Part shown: in pieces, positions 61,114 through 64,000 of the stretch | Layout: the number at the start of each line of letters is the position of its first letter | Position numbering within the stretch: position 1 is the first letter of the stretch | NCBI RefSeq assembly: GCF_013364155.1 | Contig: NZ_CP054916.1 | Coordinates: 496,001-560,000, forward strand | Source of the DNA: Streptomyces sp. NA02950 | GTDB taxonomy: Bacteria > Actinomycetota > Actinomycetes > Streptomycetales > Streptomycetaceae | Length of the DNA: 64,000 nucleotides | Reading direction: 5' to 3' | Position numbers and translations under genes: made by a program | The notes under the pieces: generated by a model | Database searches by the model: none | Told to the model about the DNA's origin: nothing | Seen by the model: the letters and a program-made list of their open reading frames with translations, nothing else

Positions 61114-64000
61114 ATGGAGGAAGGAGGGCACGATTCTGGTGTGGAGTGCGCCCCCTCCAACTCGCGGGGTTCCCACGGACGTGGTGACGCTCAGCTGGGA
61201 TCCTGCGGGTCCGTCTCCGACCTACTGGCCCGACAGGCTCGTATATACCCCACCCGGATCGCGTTGACCGACGGTGCACGGGTGCTCAGCTACCGCGTAC
61301 TCGACGGCCTCGCGAGTCACGTGGCGGATCGGCTGAGAGCCGGAGGCGTCGGACGCGGCGAGCGCGTGGTGCTCGCAGGTGCACGGGACGCTCGCATGTT
61401 CGCCCTGCTGTACGGCGCGTTCCGGGCGGGCGCGGCAGCGGTCTTGGTGAGCGATGGATGGGATGCCCGGGAACTGTTGCGGCGCTTGGACGCGGTCACC
61501 GCGAGCCGGGTCGTGACCACCGACCCCACGGTCGAGATACCCGGCGCGGTGCCCGTGGAGTTCTATGACATCGATGCGGTGTCAGCCACCGATCTGCCTG
61601 ATCTGCCTGATCTGCCTGATCTGGCCGATCTGCCCGATCAGGACGCCGATCCCGGTACCGCCGGGGAGTTGGCGTATCTGTCCTTCACCTCTGGTTCGGC
61701 CGGCCGGCCCAAGGCCGTCGCGGTGAGTCATGCCAACGCTCTCCACTACGCGTTCTCGCTGCGGGAGCGGCTCGGCTTCATGGAGGCCGACGAACCGTGC
61801 ATGGCACATGTGACCCCATTGGCCGCGGATCTGGGGCACACCGCCTGGTTGCTCGCGTTGGCCACGGCGGGGCGCGTTCACGTTGTTTCGGACGCGCTGA
61901 CGCGAGAACCGCAGCAGTTCTGGCGCTCGTTGTGGGAGGCGGGGGTGTCGTGTGTGAAAACCACGCCCTCGCACCTCATGGCCCTGCTCGAAGCCCGCCC
62001 GACATCACAACCGCGCATTCCCACGCTGATCCTGGGCGGTGAGTCGCTGTCGCGATCCCTTGCCGCCGACCTCCTCGGCAACGATGTGGCCGGACGCGTC
62101 GTCAACCACTACGGACCGACCGAGACGACCGTCGGAGCCACGTGCTTCATCGCCTCGGACACCACGGACATGCCCGCGGAAGAGGCGACGGTTCCCATCG
62201 GCACCCCCATCGGCGCGGCCACGGTGCGCATACTCGATCCGGAAGGCGGGGAGGAGCGCGGCCAACGGCCGGGTGAACTGCTCATCGGCGGGGCGGGAGT
62301 AGCTGTCGGCTACTACAACCAGCCCGACACGACGGCTCGCCACTTCATCGACCATCAGGGCGACCGCATGTACCGTACCGGTGACGTCTGTCGGCGCCGC
62401 GCGGACGGGAACCTCGTCTTCATCGGCCGATCCGACCGCCAGGTCAAGATCCGTGGCTTTCGGGTTGATCCTTCGGAGATCGAGCGGGCCATCGACAGCC
62501 ATCCGGATGCGCTGCAGTCGGCGGTGATCGTCCGCAAGGCCCCCGCAGGCGATCAACTGTTCGCGGCGGTACGGGTTTCCGGCAACCGCCCCCCTCATCA
62601 CATCGTCGATCCACTGCGTACGTATCTGCGGGGCCTGTTGCCGGAGCACGCGGTGCCTGCCCAGATCATCGCTGTGCGGCGTTTCCCGGTCGGCCCGAGC
62701 GGCAAGCTCGACACCGCGTCCCTGTCCGCGAAGGTGAACGAGATCATCGAACAGCGCGCCCGAGCACCGGTCGCCGCACTCGGCGGGACACCGCGTCGCG
62801 ACACCGCGGACCTGGCGGAGGACCTGGCGAAGCTCTGGTCGGATGCGCTCGGCATCTCCGGACTCGGCACGGACGTCGACGTCTTCACGCTCGGTGGCGA
62901 CTCGATTCTGGCGATGCGCACCGTCGCGTTCCTCCGTCGTCGCGGATGTGACATCACCGTCGAGGACGTGTACCGGAACCCCACCTGCACGCTCCTCTCC
63001 CAGGCAGCCCGCCGGTCCGGCGAGACTCCGCTCTCGCCCTCGCCGAGTTCCGCCGGTGACCGGACGTTGGCGCCGCCACAGCGATGGTTCTTCCGGCAAC
63101 CCATCCGGGAGCCACACCGCTGGAACCAGACGGTCGTGCTGCTGTGCCGCGAGTCGGTCGACCCACCCGCGCTGTCCGAGGCCATCGTGGCGGTGCTGCA
63201 CAAGCATCCCGTGCTGCGGCAACCGATCGGTGCGGCCGGCCCCATCGGCGATCCTCGGCGCGCGCCGGACTTGAACGTTCTGACCTTCTCGTTTCTGCCC
63301 GCAACGCCGACCGAGATCAGCGCTGCCGTGAACGAGATGGGCGGCGCCCTGCAAGACGGCCTGGACCTGGAGGCCGGGAGGCTCGTCCGGGGACATCTGT
63401 TCATCGGCGGTCGTGGCATCGACGACCGGCTCGTGATCACCGTGCACCACCTGGCTGTGGACGGCGTGTCCTGGCGCATCATCTTCAACGATCTCGCCGC
63501 GGCATACGCGCAGGCACGGGCAGGGCAGACGCCGCGCTTCACCTCGTCGGGTGACTACTACCAGTGGGCGAAGATCGTGACGCCGTCGCGCACCGCGGAC
63601 CTGAGTCCGCGCACGGTGCCACGAGCCGGCGGCCACGCACCGCGACCGGCCGCGCTGACCTGGGGGCTGGACGAGGTGGCCACCACCGTTCTCACCGCGC
63701 GGTGCGGGCAAGCACACGACCTGGAGGCAGTGTTGCTCGCCGCGTTCGGCGATGGCCTCAGGACGTGGAGCGCCCAACGCGAGGTGACCGTCGAGGTCGA
63801 GACGCATGGACGGGACGAAGCCGACTACATGGATACCGTCGGTTGGTTCACCGCCGTCAAGCGGGTGAGAATCGACCTCGTCGGCGCGGACGAGGCCCAC
63901 GACCGCACGCGGGACATCGAGCGAGGCGTCCACCAGGCGCCGCAACTGCCGATGGATACGGCAGGCCCCCGTCCGAACGTCGGCTTCAACTTCCTGGGAA
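61114..64000 (+). CDS. non-ribosomal peptide synthetase, 3' end outside window (A-PCP-E)
   Basis: At least 962 residues. Adenylation domain about 30-500: LSFTSGSAGRPKAVAVSH (A3), NHYGPTETTVG (A5), MYRTGDVC (A7), GRSDRQVKIRGFRVDPSEIE (A8), GPSGKLD (A10). PCP about 567-620 with FTLGGDSILAM. Then an epimerization-type domain: APPQRWFF, HHLAVDGVSWRI, VEVETHGRDE, TVGWFTAVKR and PNVGFNFLG. There is no condensation domain at the front, so it starts a chain. The region normally carrying FD of motif A4 reads PLAADLGHTAW, so the substrate is not readable from the usual code. GTG 61111 or ATG 61114 follows GGAGG. Confidence 0.9.
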   Translation, partial: MEEGGHDSGVECAPSNSRGSHGRGDAQLGSCGSVSDLLARQARIYPTRIALTDGARVLSYRVLDGLASHVADRLRAGGVGRGERVVLAGARDARMFALLYGAFRAGAAAVLVSDGWDARELLRRLDAVTASRVVTTDPTVEIPGAVPVEFYDIDAVSATDLPDLPDLPDLADLPDQDADPGTAGELAYLSFTSGSAGRPKAVAVSHANALHYAFSLRERLGFMEADEPCMAHVTPLAADLGHTAWLLALATAGRVHVVSDALTREPQQFWRSLWEAGVSCVKTTPSHLMALLEARPTSQPRIPTLILGGESLSRSLAADLLGNDVAGRVVNHYGPTETTVGATCFIASDTTDMPAEEATVPIGTPIGAATVRILDPEGGEERGQRPGELLIGGAGVAVGYYNQPDTTARHFIDHQGDRMYRTGDVCRRRADGNLVFIGRSDRQVKIRGFRVDPSEIERAIDSHPDALQSAVIVRKAPAGDQLFAAVRVSGNRPPHHIVDPLRTYLRGLLPEHAVPAQIIAVRRFPVGPSGKLDTASLSAKVNEIIEQRARAPVAALGGTPRRDTADLAEDLAKLWSDALGISGLGTDVDVFTLGGDSILAMRTVAFLRRRGCDITVEDVYRNPTCTLLSQAARRSGETPLSPSPSSAGDRTLAPPQRWFFRQPIREPHRWNQTVVLLCRESVDPPALSEAIVAVLHKHPVLRQPIGAAGPIGDPRRAPDLNVLTFSFLPATPTEISAAVNEMGGALQDGLDLEAGRLVRGHLFIGGRGIDDRLVITVHHLAVDGVSWRIIFNDLAAAYAQARAGQTPRFTSSGDYYQWAKIVTPSRTADLSPRTVPRAGGHAPRPAALTWGLDEVATTVLTARCGQAHDLEAVLLAAFGDGLRTWSAQREVTVEVETHGRDEADYMDTVGWFTAVKRVRIDLVGADEAHDRTRDIERGVHQAPQLPMDTAGPRPNVGFNFLG
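61591..61641 (+). repeat. 9-base tandem repeat inside the adenylation domain
   Basis: Three exact GATCTGCCT units (61591-61617), then two variants and a partial unit, encode DLPDLPDLPDLADLPDQ. It lies in a surface loop before the A3 motif and could vary in copy number. Confidence 0.85.

Noticed and set aside
62005..63945. 646-codon open frame on the minus strand
   Set aside because: Antisense to the NRPS, whose adenylation, carrier and epimerization motifs are clear on the plus strand.
1..64000. CRISPR arrays, tRNA or rRNA genes
   Set aside because: No regularly spaced repeats and no cloverleaf or rRNA-like sequence were seen by eye; a covariance-model scan would be needed to exclude small RNAs.

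Overview
The window reads as chromosome-arm DNA of a streptomycete or close relative. Support: GC-rich sequence with strong third-position G/C, GGAGG-type ribosome sites, frequent GTG and TTG starts, ATGA and TGATG stop-start overlaps, MerR and TetR regulators beside single enzymes, and typical actinobacterial families. Housekeeping genes are almost absent. At least fifteen gene or insertion-sequence remnants lie between intact genes, which fits a fast-evolving accessory region. No rRNA, tRNA, CRISPR array, integrase or replication origin was recognised.

Layout. 1-5000: an esterase cut by the window edge, an IS remnant, a 20-codon stub of a Ku gene, a VOC protein, an SRPBCC protein with a strong terminator, an SRAP/HMCES-type abasic-site protein, an NmrA remnant and two small membrane proteins. 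5400-6830: a secreted YHYH protein framed by 37-bp imperfect inverted repeats. 7600-13700: an operon of three large redox/metabolic enzymes (FAD plus Fe-S oxidoreductase, TPP enzyme, enolase-superfamily enzyme). 13990-15650: a split LigD made of a phosphoesterase and an ATP-dependent ligase, without a polymerase domain or an intact Ku. 15900-18430: a stress/signalling block (GAF-SpoIIE phosphatase, CBS pair, hemerythrin). 19000-25000: a HemK2-type methyltransferase, a damaged CDGSH protein, an HhH endonuclease, DUF488, an epimerase and an F420-type oxidoreductase.

25000-33200: a frameshifted gene behind an apparently intact MerR/SoxR-type promoter, a MarR/membrane-protein pair, IS and epoxide hydrolase remnants, rifamycin phosphotransferase (rph) with a rifamycin-associated element (RAE) upstream, a MerR gene, then a 1.2-kb stretch of gene fragments. 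33280-44950: regulator-effector pairs. These are a HEAT protein with a MerR-HEAT fusion behind a MerR-type promoter, a TetR with NTF2-like and NmrA genes and two matching operators, a double Lrp with a DHA2 efflux pump, and a MerR with an MFS pump and a quinone oxidoreductase. 45000-46420: a mosaic of two inverted IS481 pieces around an ISAs1 piece. 46400-54400: an ArsR-controlled quinone reductase, an arylsulfotransferase-like secreted protein, DHFR-like proteins, a P450 and an amidase. 54700-55440: a decayed IS630.

55500-64000: the left part of a biosynthetic gene cluster. It holds a LysR regulator, a free-standing acyl carrier protein, an SDR ketoreductase, an AMP-dependent ligase, a flavin-dependent halogenase with the WxWxIP motif, and the start of an NRPS (A, PCP and epimerization-like domains) that runs off the window. 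The first three enzyme/carrier genes are translationally coupled, so the likely logic is loading of an acyl group on the carrier, halogenation of the tethered group, and condensation with an NRPS-activated D-amino acid. This is the strongest candidate for undescribed biology here.
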